Positions 1-9,287 of a stretch of DNA of 64,000 bases are shown piece after piece (position 1 is the stretch's first letter; each line of letters opens with the position of its first letter). Under the pieces are notes generated by a model. That model was not told the DNA's origin and ran no database searches. It worked only from the letters and a program-made list of their open reading frames with translations. The position numbers and the translations under genes are program-made. The stretch comes from Mesorhizobium sp. WSM4306. GTDB taxonomy: Bacteria; Pseudomonadota; Alphaproteobacteria; Rhizobiales; Rhizobiaceae. The stretch covers positions 62,001-126,000 of the forward strand of contig NZ_VFTC01000001.1 of the NCBI RefSeq assembly GCF_007003975.1, read 5' to 3'.

Positions 1-121
1 TACGATCCGAGATTGCGGGCGCCGCGGCAGGCGCCTGGGCTGCCGCAAACGCGGTCGGCCAGATGGCAACAGCGGCAACTGCCGTCAGTCCGGCCATCGA
101 TGTCAGGCTGAAAATGTTCAT
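1..121 (-). CDS. Secreted protein, N-terminal part only (possibly DUF2155 family)
   Basis: About 40 codons are visible, reading off the left edge. They encode MNIFSLTSMAGLTAVAAV followed by an Ala-rich stretch with a probable AFA cleavage site, which is a typical Sec signal peptide. The mature part begins with Ala/Pro-rich residues and is then cut off. In other rhizobia a DUF2155 exported protein commonly follows the NDUFA12-type gene, so DUF2155 is my guess from context. The visible residues do not prove it. Confidence 0.55.
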   Translation of the reverse strand, partial: MNIFSLTSMAGLTAVAAVAIWPTAFAAAQAPAAAPAISDR

Positions 122-236
122 GCTGATATACCGGTGGTTTGGGCCTGGGTGATTCTGTCACGCCCAAGGCTATTCGCCGTTGTCATACCAACAAGCAGCT
201 AAACGCCAATTGTGGCGACAAAAGACCGCCCGGTGG

Positions 237-635
237 TCAAGAACCAGGCGTCCACGCATCATAGTCGCCCGTGACCTGCGGACGGTGCTGATTGGTGAGC
301 ACGGAACCCTTCGGGCGATAGGCGGCCGGTGTTCCCGTGAGGTTCGATTCGTGCGCCTTTTCCCATTCGCGCGGACGATAGTCGTCGCTCGGCGGCGCGA
401 CATCGACGCGGTGGTGGATCCAGCCGTGCCAGCCCGGGGGAATAGCCGAGGCTTCCGCGTAGTTGGCGTAGATGACCCAGCGGCGGGTGCGGCCTTCCGA
501 ATCGACGCCGCCCTCATAGTAGACATTGCCGGTTGCATCCTGGCCGACCTTGCTGCCGTGACGCCAAGTGTTGAAACGCGTCCCGAGCGTCTGACCGTTC
601 CACCAGGTGAAAAACTGCGTAAGGAAGGTTTTCAT
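237..635 (-). CDS. NADH:ubiquinone oxidoreductase accessory subunit, NDUFA12 (B17.2) family
   Basis: 132 aa. NDUFA12-family proteins are accessory subunits of respiratory complex I in alphaproteobacteria and mitochondria. Family features are visible: the N-terminal FFTWWNGQTLGTR, the GNVYYEGG strand, RRWVIY and PPGWHGWIHH, and a C-terminal tail with RPKGSV. The ATG is chosen because GAGGA lies 6 nt upstream; a TTG one codon earlier is less likely. The length fits the family. It reads in the same direction as the partial secreted-protein gene at the left edge. Confidence 0.92.
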   Translation of the reverse strand: MKTFLTQFFTWWNGQTLGTRFNTWRHGSKVGQDATGNVYYEGGVDSEGRTRRWVIYANYAEASAIPPGWHGWIHHRVDVAPPSDDYRPREWEKAHESNLTGTPAAYRPKGSVLTNQHRPQVTGDYDAWTPGS

Positions 636-843
636 CAAAAATCCTCGCGGCGCGCGCGGCGGTGCCTGCTTCCCTGCTTATGGCGTCAGGTCATCGCGAA
701 GGCAAGGGTTTTACGGCGACTGCGGCACTGACGGCACGCTGAAAGCATGGGCATCGGTCGATCCATTTCGCAACTGCGAGCACCACGCTTGCCAAGCCGG
801 CTGCGTCTTCCTAAAGCTCTGCGCAGCCAGCGCTGCCGCATGA

Positions 844-939
844 CCCCGAAAATCGGAATCGATTTTCGCAAAGGATCATGCGCAAAACCAAAGTGCTACA
901 GCGTCCTTTGCGCGTCTAACAGGACGCGCGGCGCTGTAG
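844..939. repeat. RIME-like palindromic intergenic repeat
   Basis: Two nested palindromic units lie between NDUFA12 and panB. GAAAATCG-GAAT-CGATTTTC (848-867) is an 8-4-8 hairpin. Further on, CTACAGCG (896-903) pairs with CGCTGTAG (932-939) around an inner GCGTCCT/AGGACGC pair. I know elements of this wording as abundant intergenic repeats in rhizobial genomes; they carry no gene. The rest of the 326-base gap (636-965) shows nothing else beyond the panB ribosome-binding site. Confidence 0.75.
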
Positions 940-965
940 TCAACGCCGGCTGCGGGAGGTGAGGA

Positions 966-1796
966 ATGGCCCCAGCTGTCGTCAGGATCAGCGCGGAGAC
1001 GATTCGCGCCCGCAAGGGCGGCGTGCCGATCGTCTGTCTGACCGCTTACACCTATCCCGTCGCCCGCCTGCTCGACGACCATGTCGACCTTCTCCTGGTC
1101 GGCGACAGCGTTGCCATGGTGCTGCACGGCCACAAGACCACGCTCGGCGCCTCGCTGGAGATGATGATCGCCCATGGCCAGGCCGTGATGCGCGGCTCGG
1201 CAAAGACCTGCGTGGTGGTCGACATGCCGGCCGGCAGCTATGAGACTTCGGCTGCACAAGCCGTTGCCTCTGCGCGCCGCATTGTTGAGGAAACTGGCTG
1301 CCAGGCGGTGAAACTGGAAGGCGGCGTTGACGTGGCCCGCCAGATCGCGGCCATCGTTACCGCCGGCATTCCGGTGATGGGGCATATCGGCCTGCAGCCG
1401 CAATCCGTGGAAAAGGACGGCGGCTACAAGATCAAGGGCCGCACGCCGGAGAATGTCGCAGCCCTCATGCACGACGCCGATGCGGTCGAAAGGGCCGGCG
1501 CGTTTTCGCTGGTCATCGAAGGCACGGTCGAGACTGTCGCCGCCGACCTGACCCGGCGCATCGCCATTCCGACCATCGGCATCGGCGCCAGCAGCGATTG
1601 CGACGGCCAGATCCTGGTCATCGATGACATGGTAGGCCTGACCGTCGACCGGGTGCCGAAATTCGTCAAGGAATATGCCGATTTGCGCAGCGTGGTCGCC
1701 GATGCCGCCGCGCGTTATGCGGCAGAGGTGCGCAGTCGCACCTTTCCCGGACCAGGCCATGTCTTTTCAGCCAAAACGGGCAAGGATAACGCATGA
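966..1796 (+). CDS. panB: 3-methyl-2-oxobutanoate hydroxymethyltransferase (PanB)
   Basis: 276 aa. It transfers a hydroxymethyl group from methylene-tetrahydrofolate to 2-oxoisovalerate, giving ketopantoate, the first committed step of pantothenate synthesis. The TIM-barrel landmarks are present: LLVGDS with the metal-binding Asp47, GHIGLQPQS around residue 140, VIEGT with the catalytic Glu, and PTIGIGAS. A strong GGGAGGTGAGGA sits directly before the ATG. Its stop overlaps the panC start (ATGA), so the two are translationally coupled. Confidence 0.97.
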   Translation: MAPAVVRISAETIRARKGGVPIVCLTAYTYPVARLLDDHVDLLLVGDSVAMVLHGHKTTLGASLEMMIAHGQAVMRGSAKTCVVVDMPAGSYETSAAQAVASARRIVEETGCQAVKLEGGVDVARQIAAIVTAGIPVMGHIGLQPQSVEKDGGYKIKGRTPENVAALMHDADAVERAGAFSLVIEGTVETVAADLTRRIAIPTIGIGASSDCDGQILVIDDMVGLTVDRVPKFVKEYADLRSVVADAAARYAAEVRSRTFPGPGHVFSAKTGKDNA

Positions 1797-2650
1797 ACCA
1801 GCCTGTCGTTGTCGACACTGTGCTTGCCCTTCGCGCCGCAATCCGCGACTGGCGGCGCGACGGCCTCAGCGTTGCCATGGTGCCAACCATGGGCGCGCTG
1901 CATGACGGCCATATCTCGCTGGTCAGGGCCGCGCTTTCGACGGCCGATCGCTGCATCGTCTCGATCTTCATCAATCCTGCCCAGTTCGCCCCCACCGAAG
2001 ACCTGGACAAATATCCGCGCCAGCTGGCGCGCGATCTCGACCGGCTGACAGAGGCCGGCGCCCATCTTGCCTTCACGCCGGCGGTTTCCGAAATCTACCC
2101 GGCCGGTTTCGCGACCAGGATTTCGGTCGCCGGCCCGTCGTCGGGGCTGGAATCGGATTTCAGGCCCACCTTCTTCGAGGGCGTCGCCACCGTCGTGGCC
2201 AAGCTGTTTCTGCAAGCCTTGCCCGATCGCGCCATCTTCGGCGAAAAGGACTACCAGCAGCTTTGCGTCGTCCGAAAACTCTGCCGGGATCTCGACCTGC
2301 CGGTGGACATAGTCGGCGCGCCAACCGTGCGCGACGCGCATGGCCTCGCAATGTCGTCGCGCAATGCCTATCTCGGCGCCGCCGAGCTCGATGTGGCACG
2401 CCAGCTCAACGTCATCCTGCGCCAGGCGGCGGCCGCACTTGCAGCCGGCAGCGACGAAAGCAGCGTTACCGCCAAGGCTGCCGCCGCGCTTCTCGAGACA
2501 GGCTTCGACAGCGTCGACTATGTCGCGGCGCGCGAGAGCCTGACGCTCGCCCCGTGGCAGCGCGACCGTGACGGCCGCCTGCTCGCCGCGGCGTGGCTTG
2601 GCAAGACCAGGTTGATCGACAATGTGGAAGTTTCATCATTTATTCCCTGA
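1793..2650 (+). CDS. panC: Pantothenate synthetase (PanC)
   Basis: 285 aa, usual family length. It joins pantoate and beta-alanine with ATP through a pantoyl-adenylate. Nucleotidyltransferase motifs are clear: PTMGALHDGH at 31-40 (HIGH-like), FINPAQF near 59-65, GEKDYQQL at 150-157 and the KMSKS-equivalent AMSSRN at 186-191. It is the second gene of a two-gene panBC operon with a 4-bp overlap. Confidence 0.97.
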   Translation: MNQPVVVDTVLALRAAIRDWRRDGLSVAMVPTMGALHDGHISLVRAALSTADRCIVSIFINPAQFAPTEDLDKYPRQLARDLDRLTEAGAHLAFTPAVSEIYPAGFATRISVAGPSSGLESDFRPTFFEGVATVVAKLFLQALPDRAIFGEKDYQQLCVVRKLCRDLDLPVDIVGAPTVRDAHGLAMSSRNAYLGAAELDVARQLNVILRQAAAALAAGSDESSVTAKAAAALLETGFDSVDYVAARESLTLAPWQRDRDGRLLAAAWLGKTRLIDNVEVSSFIP

Positions 2651-2766
2651 AAAATTCCAAATCCGTTCACTTTGATTTGTATCGCAGTTTGGCACGAGCG
2701 CCCATAAACAGCGGTCATTCAGGGTTATATCGGCTGGTCTGATAGCGATAACACACCAAAACGTCG

Positions 2767-2784
2767 CTGTGAGATGTTTCACAG
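2767..2784. promoter_or_regulatory. Perfect inverted repeat upstream of the LuxR-type gene
   Basis: CTGTGA-GATGTT-TCACAG is a 6-6-6 dyad about 85 bp before the downstream start codon, in the 218-bp gap after panC. The size and position would suit a dimeric regulator site, perhaps autoregulation by the LuxR-type protein or a Crp/Fnr-type site. Only the symmetry is seen; the binding protein is inference. Confidence 0.4.
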
Positions 2785-2868
2785 ACGCGGCGTTCCCGGC
2801 AATGTTGTGTTACCTCAGGCAGAGATAATGTGTGACCCGGCACTACGCTGCGATGCAAACGAGGCTCT

Positions 2869-4029
2869 ATGTCTATCCAGCCCAACATCAACGGTCGCGC
2901 TCTGCCGCAGATCGTGGAGGCAATTTACGATTCGATTGCCGATGTCGGCCGGTGGCAGTCGACCCTTGAATCTATCTGCAAATTGGCGATCGGCCGGCTT
3001 GCCATGTTGGCGGTCGTCGACACATCAAGCAATTCGGCGCGGTTTTCGATGTGTTGCGGCGACCCGGCCCTGCTCGAGCCGCTGCAGCGCGACTATGCCT
3101 CCGAAGTGCCGTTCTTCAAGGCGCTGCCGAAGATGGACATCGACATGCCGTTCACGGTCGATAGCATCTATGCGCTGCAAGGCCCCGACGCGCGGCAGAA
3201 CTGGATCGAAAGCCGCATCGTACGTGAGTGGGTGGAACCCAACCGTCTGGACGATTTCTTCTGGGTGGCGCTGATAAAGCAGCCTACTCGCACCGGCACG
3301 ATGATGGTGGTGACCGACAAGGACAGGCCCCAAATTTCGGCCAGGGATCTCGACCTGATTTCGACGCTCGCACCTCATGTGCGGCGCGCGGTGACCATCG
3401 GCGACCTGTTCGAGGCCGAGCGGCGCAAGGCCGACATCTTTGCCTCGATCGTCGAGAGCCTCGACCATCCGGTGCTAATCGTCGCTGACGACATGCAGAT
3501 CATCTTCGCCAATCCGGCAGCCGAAGCGCTGCTCGCGCAAAACACCTCCGTGACCTCGGTGCGGGGCCAGCTTTCGTTCGCCTATGGCAACGCCGACGCC
3601 GCTATCGGCCGCGCCGTCGAGCTCGGCACGCGCAACGAGTTCGCGCTCGGGCCGTCCGGCATAAACATCCCCCTGGTCCGGTCGATGGTTCCGGCGGTGG
3701 CGCATGTCATGCCGCTGGCGCGGCGCGACATTTCGGCTCGCATGTCGCAACGCGCCGCCGCCGCCATCTTCATCGCCGCCGCCGGCGCAGCCCCGGTGCC
3801 GGCGCTGGAGGCGATCGCCGCACTGTTTGGACTGACCGCGGCCGAAAAGCGCGTCGCCGGCCATGTCGCGACCGGCCTGACACGCCGCGAAATCGCCGCC
3901 GCCAGCGGCATCTCGGACGGCACCATCAAGTCGCAACTGGCGACGATCTTCGACAAGACCTCCACCGGCGACCAGCGCGAGCTCCAACTCTTGATGCGCG
4001 AATTGACACCGCCGCTGCGCTCGGCCTGA
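2869..4029 (+). CDS. LuxR-type HTH transcriptional regulator
   Basis: 386 aa. The C-terminal ~65 residues form a LuxR/FixJ-type DNA-binding domain: LTAAEKRVAGHVATGLTRRE, then IAAASGISDGTIKSQLATIF. The central part (about 190-240), with FASIVESLDHPVLIVADD and IIFANPAAEALL, looks like a PAS sensor domain. The N-terminal third is not assigned. No autoinducer-binding domain is evident, so it is probably a stand-alone sensor-regulator with unknown signal. It is monocistronic and convergent with the acetyltransferase downstream. Confidence 0.85.
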   Translation: MSIQPNINGRALPQIVEAIYDSIADVGRWQSTLESICKLAIGRLAMLAVVDTSSNSARFSMCCGDPALLEPLQRDYASEVPFFKALPKMDIDMPFTVDSIYALQGPDARQNWIESRIVREWVEPNRLDDFFWVALIKQPTRTGTMMVVTDKDRPQISARDLDLISTLAPHVRRAVTIGDLFEAERRKADIFASIVESLDHPVLIVADDMQIIFANPAAEALLAQNTSVTSVRGQLSFAYGNADAAIGRAVELGTRNEFALGPSGINIPLVRSMVPAVAHVMPLARRDISARMSQRAAAAIFIAAAGAAPVPALEAIAALFGLTAAEKRVAGHVATGLTRREIAAASGISDGTIKSQLATIFDKTSTGDQRELQLLMRELTPPLRSA

Positions 4030-4046
4030 CACGCGCCGTCAGCTAT

Positions 4047-4535
4047 CTATCCCAGCGGCTTCTCAAAGATCAGCGCCGGCAATCCCCAACCGCCGCCGCA
4101 ATCGCCGGCGCTGCCGGCCGGCAAGAATCCCTTCGAACGGTAGAAGGCAATGGCCGGCGCGTTGGCCTCTTCCACCTCGACGCGCAAGGTGTTTGCCTCG
4201 GGAAAGCTGGCCTCGACCTCGTCCAGCAAGGCCTGGCCGATGCCTTGCCGCTGGCAGGCGGGCAGGACATAGAGCTGATTCAACAGCACGATCTTCGCAT
4301 CCGTCGTAGCGGCGGCGAAAGCCATGCCGCCGATGCGCTTGCCGTCATCGGCGACCAGGAATTCTGAATTCGGCCTTATCAGCCGCGCCTTGAGCGAGGC
4401 GATTGAATGCCAGTCGTCGGTGATTTCTCGCACCCGCTCAGTGCCGTAGATAGCGTCGTAGGTCGCATGCCAGGTTTCGACCAGCAGCGCGCGGATGGCG
4501 GCAAGGTCGCGCTCGCTGGCGGTGCGGACGAACAT
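4047..4535 (-). CDS. GNAT family N-acetyltransferase
   Basis: 162 aa. The GNAT fold is visible: MFVRTASERDLAAIRALL at the start, the acetyl-CoA loop CQRQGIGQALLDEVE around 95-112, and NAPAIAFYRSKGF near the end. The substrate cannot be read from sequence. The gene starts 3 bp after the gatB stop on the same strand, so it is probably the distal gene of a gatB operon. Confidence 0.88.
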   Translation of the reverse strand: MFVRTASERDLAAIRALLVETWHATYDAIYGTERVREITDDWHSIASLKARLIRPNSEFLVADDGKRIGGMAFAAATTDAKIVLLNQLYVLPACQRQGIGQALLDEVEASFPEANTLRVEVEEANAPAIAFYRSKGFLPAGSAGDCGGGWGLPALIFEKPLG

Positions 4536-4538
4536 GAC

Positions 4539-6038
4539 CTACTCGATGCCGAGCTTGGCCTTGACCAGGTCGTTGACCGCCTGCGGGTTGGCCTTGCCGC
4601 CGGTCGCTTTCATCACCTGGCCGACGAACCAGCCGGCCATGGTCGGCTTGGCGCGCGCCTGTTCAACCTTGTCGGGGTTCGCGGCGATCACCTCGTCGAC
4701 CGCCTTCTCGATGGCGCCGGTGTCGGTGACCTGCTTCATGCCGCGGTTTTCGACCAGCTGACGCGGATCGCCGCCCTCGTTCCAGACGATCTCGAACAGA
4801 TCCTTGGCGATCTTGCCGGAGATGGTGCCTTCCTTGATCAGGTCGATTACGGCACCGAGCTGCTCCGGCGAAACCGGAGCATTTTCAATGTCTTTGCCGG
4901 CCTTGTTGAGCTGGCCGAGCAAATCGTTGATCACCCAGTTGGCGGCAAGCTTGCCGTCGCGCCCGGAGGCCACCTGCTCGAAATAATCGGCGATCGGCTT
5001 TTCCGACACCAGGATCGAGGCGTCATAGGTCGACAGCCCGAGCGAAGAGACCAGCCGCGCCTTCTTGTCGTCGGGCAGTTCCGGCAGTCCTTTGGCCAAA
5101 GCATCGATATAGGCCTTGTCGAATTCCAACGGCAAAAGATCGGGATCGGGGAAATAGCGGTAGTCATGCGCCTCTTCCTTCGAACGCATCGAGCGCGTCT
5201 CGCCCTTGACCGCATCGTACAGCCGCGTTTCCTGCTCGATCTTGCCGCCGTCCTCCAGGATGGCGATCTGGCGGCGCGCCTCATAGTCGATGGCCTGGCC
5301 GATGAAGCGGATCGAGTTCATGTTCTTGATCTCGCAGCGCGTGCCGAACTCGCCGCCGGGCCGGCGTACCGAGACATTGACGTCGGCGCGCATCGAGCCT
5401 TCGTCCATGTTGCCGTCGCAGGTGCCGAGATAGCGCATGATGGTGCGCAGCTTGGTGACATAGGCCTTTGCCTCGTCCCCGGAACGCAGGTCAGGCTTGG
5501 AGACGATCTCCATCAGCGCCACGCCCGATCGGTTGAGGTCGACATAGGACATGGTCGGATGCTGGTCGTGCATCGACTTGCCGGCATCCTGCTCCAGGTG
5601 CAGCCGCTCTATCCCGACCTCGATGTCCTCGAATTCGCCCTGGCGGTCGGGGCCGACAGAAACGATCACCGTGCCCTCGCCGACGATCGGCTGCTTGAAC
5701 TGCGAGATCTGGTAGCCCTGCGGCAGATCCGGATAGAAATAGTTCTTCCGGTCGAAAACCGACTTGTGGTTGATCTGCGCCTTCAGCCCGAGACCGGTGC
5801 GGATCGCCTGCTTGACGCATTCCTCGTTGATCACCGGCAGCATGCCCGGCATGGCCGCATCGACCAGGCTGACATTGGCGTTGGGGGCCGCACCGAAAGC
5901 GGTCGAAGCGCCGGAAAACAATTTTGCTTCCGAGATGACCTGCGCGTGCACTTCGAGACCAATGATGATCTCCCAATCACCGGTGGCGCCGGGGATCAGG
6001 CGCTTGGCGTCGGGCGTGCGGGTGTCGATGAGGGTCAT
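4539..6038 (-). CDS. gatB: Aspartyl/glutamyl-tRNA(Asn/Gln) amidotransferase subunit B
   Basis: 499 aa, full length. GatB phosphorylates the misacylated Glu-tRNA(Gln) or Asp-tRNA(Asn), which is then amidated with ammonia released by GatA. Seen are [12 protein letters not shown] at the N terminus, the [16 protein letters not shown] segment, and the GatB signature [20 protein letters not shown]. The C-terminal YqeY-like tail domain ends in [11 protein letters not shown]. gatA and gatC are not in the window. Confidence 0.97.
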   Translation of the reverse strand: MTLIDTRTPDAKRLIPGATGDWEIIIGLEVHAQVISEAKLFSGASTAFGAAPNANVSLVDAAMPGMLPVINEECVKQAIRTGLGLKAQINHKSVFDRKNYFYPDLPQGYQISQFKQPIVGEGTVIVSVGPDRQGEFEDIEVGIERLHLEQDAGKSMHDQHPTMSYVDLNRSGVALMEIVSKPDLRSGDEAKAYVTKLRTIMRYLGTCDGNMDEGSMRADVNVSVRRPGGEFGTRCEIKNMNSIRFIGQAIDYEARRQIAILEDGGKIEQETRLYDAVKGETRSMRSKEEAHDYRYFPDPDLLPLEFDKAYIDALAKGLPELPDDKKARLVSSLGLSTYDASILVSEKPIADYFEQVASGRDGKLAANWVINDLLGQLNKAGKDIENAPVSPEQLGAVIDLIKEGTISGKIAKDLFEIVWNEGGDPRQLVENRGMKQVTDTGAIEKAVDEVIAANPDKVEQARAKPTMAGWFVGQVMKATGGKANPQAVNDLVKAKLGIE

Positions 6039-6185
6039 GGTGGCCTGCGAATTGGAAACTTTGGAATATGCGCGAACGCATATTTGGATGTGAAACTTCG
6101 CTAGTGCAAACCGCCAAAAGAGACAAGGCCAAAGCCGCAGTCTGGCCTTTTCAGCCGCTTTCGCCTATAGGACGCCATCCTAATG

Positions 6186-6300
6186 GAGAGTGGATGTCCA
6201 CTTACGCTCAGTCCCGGTAAGGCCCTGACCTCGTAGCGAGGCAGGGCAAGAAGACCTGAAACCCCGTGCCGCGAAGGTTCGCGGCGGCGGCATTTTTCGT
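6186..6300 (+). ncRNA. Candidate structured leader or small RNA ending in a terminator-like hairpin
   Basis: Three consecutive hairpins precede the YjhX-family gene. They are GTGGA-TG-TCCAC (about 6190-6201), GCCCTG-A-CCTCG-TAG-CGAGG-CAGGGC (6222-6247), and a GC-rich stem TGCCGC...GCGGCA (about 6267-6292) followed by TTTTT. The last looks like an intrinsic terminator only about 20 bp before the ATG. This could be an attenuating leader or an independent sRNA. I do not recognise a named RNA family. Confidence 0.4.
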
Positions 6301-6319
6301 TTTCCCGGGAACTTCTCCA

Positions 6320-6577
6320 ATGGACATTTCGCGCACTGAACAGCGCATCCTGCACCTGCTCGCGCAGGGCGGGCGCATCGAAATTGAAAAGAACGATAAG
6401 AAACGCATCGCCAACGTCAAATGCATGACGCGAGACGGCTGGCACTATCCAGGCGTCGACCTCGATCTGTTTCGGAAACTGAGGCGGAGGAAGGCGGTTT
6501 CGTCTTGCGATGGCGGCCCCTACCGCATCACAAGGCGCGGACTGCAACTCGTCCGCTCCGAACTCGACAACCGATAG
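6320..6577 (+). CDS. YjhX family (UPF0386) small protein
   Basis: 85 aa, the usual length of the family, beginning MDISRTEQRILHLLAQGGRI and ending ITRRGLQLVRSELDNR. In E. coli YjhX is paired with YjhQ and has been described as a toxin. Here no partner gene is adjacent, so toxin function should not be assumed. The protein looks like a small winged-helix with a basic KLRRRK stretch. A longer frame starting at 6266 is rejected because it would translate the leader hairpin. Confidence 0.85.
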   Translation: MDISRTEQRILHLLAQGGRIEIEKNDKKRIANVKCMTRDGWHYPGVDLDLFRKLRRRKAVSSCDGGPYRITRRGLQLVRSELDNR

Positions 6578-6626
6578 TGTAAAATACCGTCGGCCGGCCT
6601 TCCGGTCGACGGTTTTCTTTGTCGGG

Positions 6627-7058
6627 TCAAGCCGTTGCGATATAGGCCCGGATCTCTTCAGCCTCGCGCTCGACATCCTCGATACGGCGCTTGACTACGT
6701 CGCCGATCGACACGATGCCGTTGAGCAGCCCATCCTTCTCCACCGGCAGATGGCGGAAGCGGCCTTTGGTCATGATCTCCATGACTTCGTTGACGGTGTG
6801 GTTTTCGTTGCAGATCTTCACCTTCGGCGTCATCGCCGAACGCACCGCGATATCGAGTGCAGCCGCGCCTTCCTTGGCGAGAACCCTCACCACGTCCCGC
6901 TCGGAAAGAATGCCGACGATCTTGTGATCGCCATTGGTTATGACCAGCGCGCCAATCTTGTGTTCGGTCAGAAGGCGAATGGCTTCGCTCAGCTTTTCAT
7001 TCGGCCCGAGCGTGAACACGTCATGGCCTTTTTTCTCGAGAATTGCCTTAACCGTCAT
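6627..7058 (-). CDS. CBS-domain pair protein
   Basis: 143 aa with two CBS motifs: residues about 8-60 (LGPNEKLSEAIRLLTEHKIG, then IVGILSERDVVR) and 75-130 (TVNEVMEIMTKGRFRHLPV, then LNGIVSIGDVV). Stand-alone CBS pairs usually bind adenine nucleotides or NAD and act as energy or stress sensors. The start is set by a strong GGAGGAGGA before the ATG; a longer frame to 7205 would run into the rhomboid gene. It lies downstream of that gene on the same strand. A related CBS protein is encoded at 38507-38947. Confidence 0.9.
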   Translation of the reverse strand: MTVKAILEKKGHDVFTLGPNEKLSEAIRLLTEHKIGALVITNGDHKIVGILSERDVVRVLAKEGAAALDIAVRSAMTPKVKICNENHTVNEVMEIMTKGRFRHLPVEKDGLLNGIVSIGDVVKRRIEDVEREAEEIRAYIATA

Positions 7059-7168
7059 GGCGTCCTCCTCCTCCTGCTTGGCTAGCCAGCTCCCCCTGAC
7101 CGGCTTCACATAAGAGTGAACATCGTGCGCCGTGAACGGTTGCATTTCAAGTGTGCCAATGGGGTGCG

Positions 7169-7936
7169 CTAGTCGGGGGTGTGCTGGTCGTCGGCGATTT
7201 CCCATTCAGGCGCCTGCCGGCGCCGGTCGAACCAGCGCAATCCGAAGAAGCCGGCGACAAGGCCGCCAATATGCGCCTCCCAGGCGATCTGGCCGGGCGC
7301 GCCGAGCCCGAGACCGTAAAGGCCGGTGGCGAGATTGATGATCATCCAGGCGCCGAGAAAATTGACGACGCCGCGCATGCGCAGAATGATTGCGATCGGC
7401 AGCACCGGGCCTGCAAAGGCAGCCCTGCCGGACGAGCGGTCGGTACGGAACCCGAAACGCGCCGCCGCACCCATCATGCCCGATATCGCTCCGGAGGCGC
7501 CGACCAGCGGCGCTTCGCCGTATGGATGCACAGCCCAGAACAGCACCACCGCGGCCAATCCGGAGGCGGCGAAAAACAATGCGAACCAGAACCAGCCGAG
7601 ACGGTTGGCCAGCGGCGAACCGAAGGCGGCCAGCGCAACCATATTGATGGCAATGTGGGCAAGGCCGCCATGCATGAAGGCATAGGTGAAAGGACGGGTG
7701 AAGAGGAACCAGTCGAAGCCGTATTGGCCGGTGTAGAGGACGGGAATGAAGGCCCCGTCGGTGAGCAATGTTATCTGCTGGTCCTCGGTCAGCACATATT
7801 GCTGCAGCAGGAACACGGCGACGCAAATGCCAATAACCGCCAGCACCACCGGTGGCAGGTTGAACACCGGCTCGCGGCGCGGCGGCGGCGCCTCTTCGGT
7901 CTGTTCGGTTTCGGCGGGGCCTATCGGTTCGCTCAT
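7169..7936 (-). CDS. Rhomboid-family intramembrane serine protease
   Basis: 255 aa with about six hydrophobic segments after a Pro/Glu-rich cytoplasmic start. The catalytic Ser148 lies in GASGAISG, the partner His222 in AHIGGLVAG, and the oxyanion residues His94 and Asn98 in HGGLAHIAINM. All rhomboid catalytic elements are therefore intact. Such proteases cleave transmembrane segments of membrane proteins in the inner membrane; the substrate is unknown. The C-terminal tail is polar and Asp/Arg rich. Confidence 0.93.
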   Translation of the reverse strand: MSEPIGPAETEQTEEAPPPRREPVFNLPPVVLAVIGICVAVFLLQQYVLTEDQQITLLTDGAFIPVLYTGQYGFDWFLFTRPFTYAFMHGGLAHIAINMVALAAFGSPLANRLGWFWFALFFAASGLAAVVLFWAVHPYGEAPLVGASGAISGMMGAAARFGFRTDRSSGRAAFAGPVLPIAIILRMRGVVNFLGAWMIINLATGLYGLGLGAPGQIAWEAHIGGLVAGFFGLRWFDRRRQAPEWEIADDQHTPD

Positions 7937-8199
7937 TCACGTGGGTCCAGGGATTCGTTCCGCGAGCTTTAGAGCAAGGACGCTTCGGTTGAAACTGGCC
8001 TGCATCCTCTGACACCTCTCCAGCGCGGCGTCAGGTGATGACAGCACAGATCGCACTGTCCCCGATGCCAGGGCCAGGGAGGCGGCAGATCTTCTCACCT
8101 TGGCCTCGACGGGCTTAGACTGAGAAAAAATCGTTGACCCTGTCGGCTGGGCCCGCGCTCCGCCGTCCTTGATGAAAGGGACGCAATCGGGAGGAGAAA

Positions 8200-9282
8200 A
8201 TGCCAGAGAAAATCCTCGTGCTCATCGGCACGAAAAAGGGCGCCTTCATCGCCGAGAGCGATGGCAAGCGCGGGTCGTGGAAGCTGCGCGGTCCGTTCTG
8301 CGAGCACTGGCCGATGAACCATGTCGTCGGCGACCCCGAGACCGGGGCGATCTACGGCGCCGGCGGCAACGAATGGTTCGGTCCGGCGGTCTGGAAGTCG
8401 GACGACCTTGGCCAGACCTGGACGCATTCCAGCGAGGGCTTGGCCTATGCGCCTGGCGAGGAACCGATCAAGGCGGTGTGGAGCCTCGCCAGGCGCAACG
8501 GCAGCCTCTACGCCGGCGTGCAGCCGGCCGGCCTGTTTCGCTCCGACGACGGCGGGGCCACCTGGAGCCACATCGAGGGCCTGCAGCATCACCCAAGCCG
8601 CAAGGACTGGAACCCAGGAGGCGCAGGCCTCATCCTCCATTCCATCGTCACGCACCCCAGAGACGAGGAGCAAATCTGGGTGGGCATCTCGTCCGCAGGC
8701 GTGTTCTACACCTGGGACGGCGGCAAGACGTGGGAGCCGCGCAATCGTGGCACCCGCGCCGACTTCCTGCCCGAAGGACAGAACTATCCAGAATTCGGCC
8801 AGTGCGTACACTGCCTTGTGATGGCGCCCGGCAAGCCCGACCGGCTCTACCAGCAGAACCATTGCGGCATGTACCGCTCCGACGATGGCGGCAAGAACTG
8901 GCAGAGCATCGAGAAGGGCCTTCCGTCGACCTTCGGTTTTCCCGCGGCCACGCATCCGCGCGACGCCGACACGCTCTTCCTTCTGCCGCTCAACGGCGAC
9001 AGCGCCGGCCGTTACGTGCCTGACGCGAAGGCGGCGGTCTGGAAGACGCAGGATGCGGGAGCCACATGGCTCGACGAGCGCAAGGGTCTGCCGCAGGAGA
9101 ACTGCTATGCGGGCGTGTTGCGGCAGGCTATGGCGACCGACAGCCTCGAGCCGGCCGGAGTCTATTTCGGCACCAGCGGCGGCTCGCTCTTTGCCAGTGC
9201 CAACGAAGGCGAAAACTGGTCGGAGATCGCTCAGCACCTGCCCGCGATTCTGTCCGTCGAGACGATGGTGGTGGGCGAGTAG
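8200..9282 (+). CDS. BNR/Asp-box repeat beta-propeller protein (sialidase-like fold)
   Basis: 360 aa. At least six Asp-box repeats are visible, among them SDDLGQTWTH, SDDGGATWSH, TWDGGKTWEP, SDDGGKNWQS, TQDAGATWLD and SANEGENWSE. This indicates a six- or seven-bladed propeller related to sialidases and VPS10/BNR proteins. There is no signal peptide, so it is probably cytoplasmic. GGAGGAG precedes the ATG. It overlaps or nearly touches the next gene, a MoaD/ThiS-like protein. Enzymatic activity is not established. Confidence 0.88.
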   Translation: MPEKILVLIGTKKGAFIAESDGKRGSWKLRGPFCEHWPMNHVVGDPETGAIYGAGGNEWFGPAVWKSDDLGQTWTHSSEGLAYAPGEEPIKAVWSLARRNGSLYAGVQPAGLFRSDDGGATWSHIEGLQHHPSRKDWNPGGAGLILHSIVTHPRDEEQIWVGISSAGVFYTWDGGKTWEPRNRGTRADFLPEGQNYPEFGQCVHCLVMAPGKPDRLYQQNHCGMYRSDDGGKNWQSIEKGLPSTFGFPAATHPRDADTLFLLPLNGDSAGRYVPDAKAAVWKTQDAGATWLDERKGLPQENCYAGVLRQAMATDSLEPAGVYFGTSGGSLFASANEGENWSEIAQHLPAILSVETMVVGE

Positions 9283-9287
9283 TGCAA

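Noticed and set aside
4407..6104. Very long plus-strand open frame (565 codons) opposite gatB
   Set aside because: It is the antisense of gatB and the adjoining acetyltransferase; the translation is rich in Asp, His, Arg and Val as expected for the complement of GC-rich genes, with no family resemblance.
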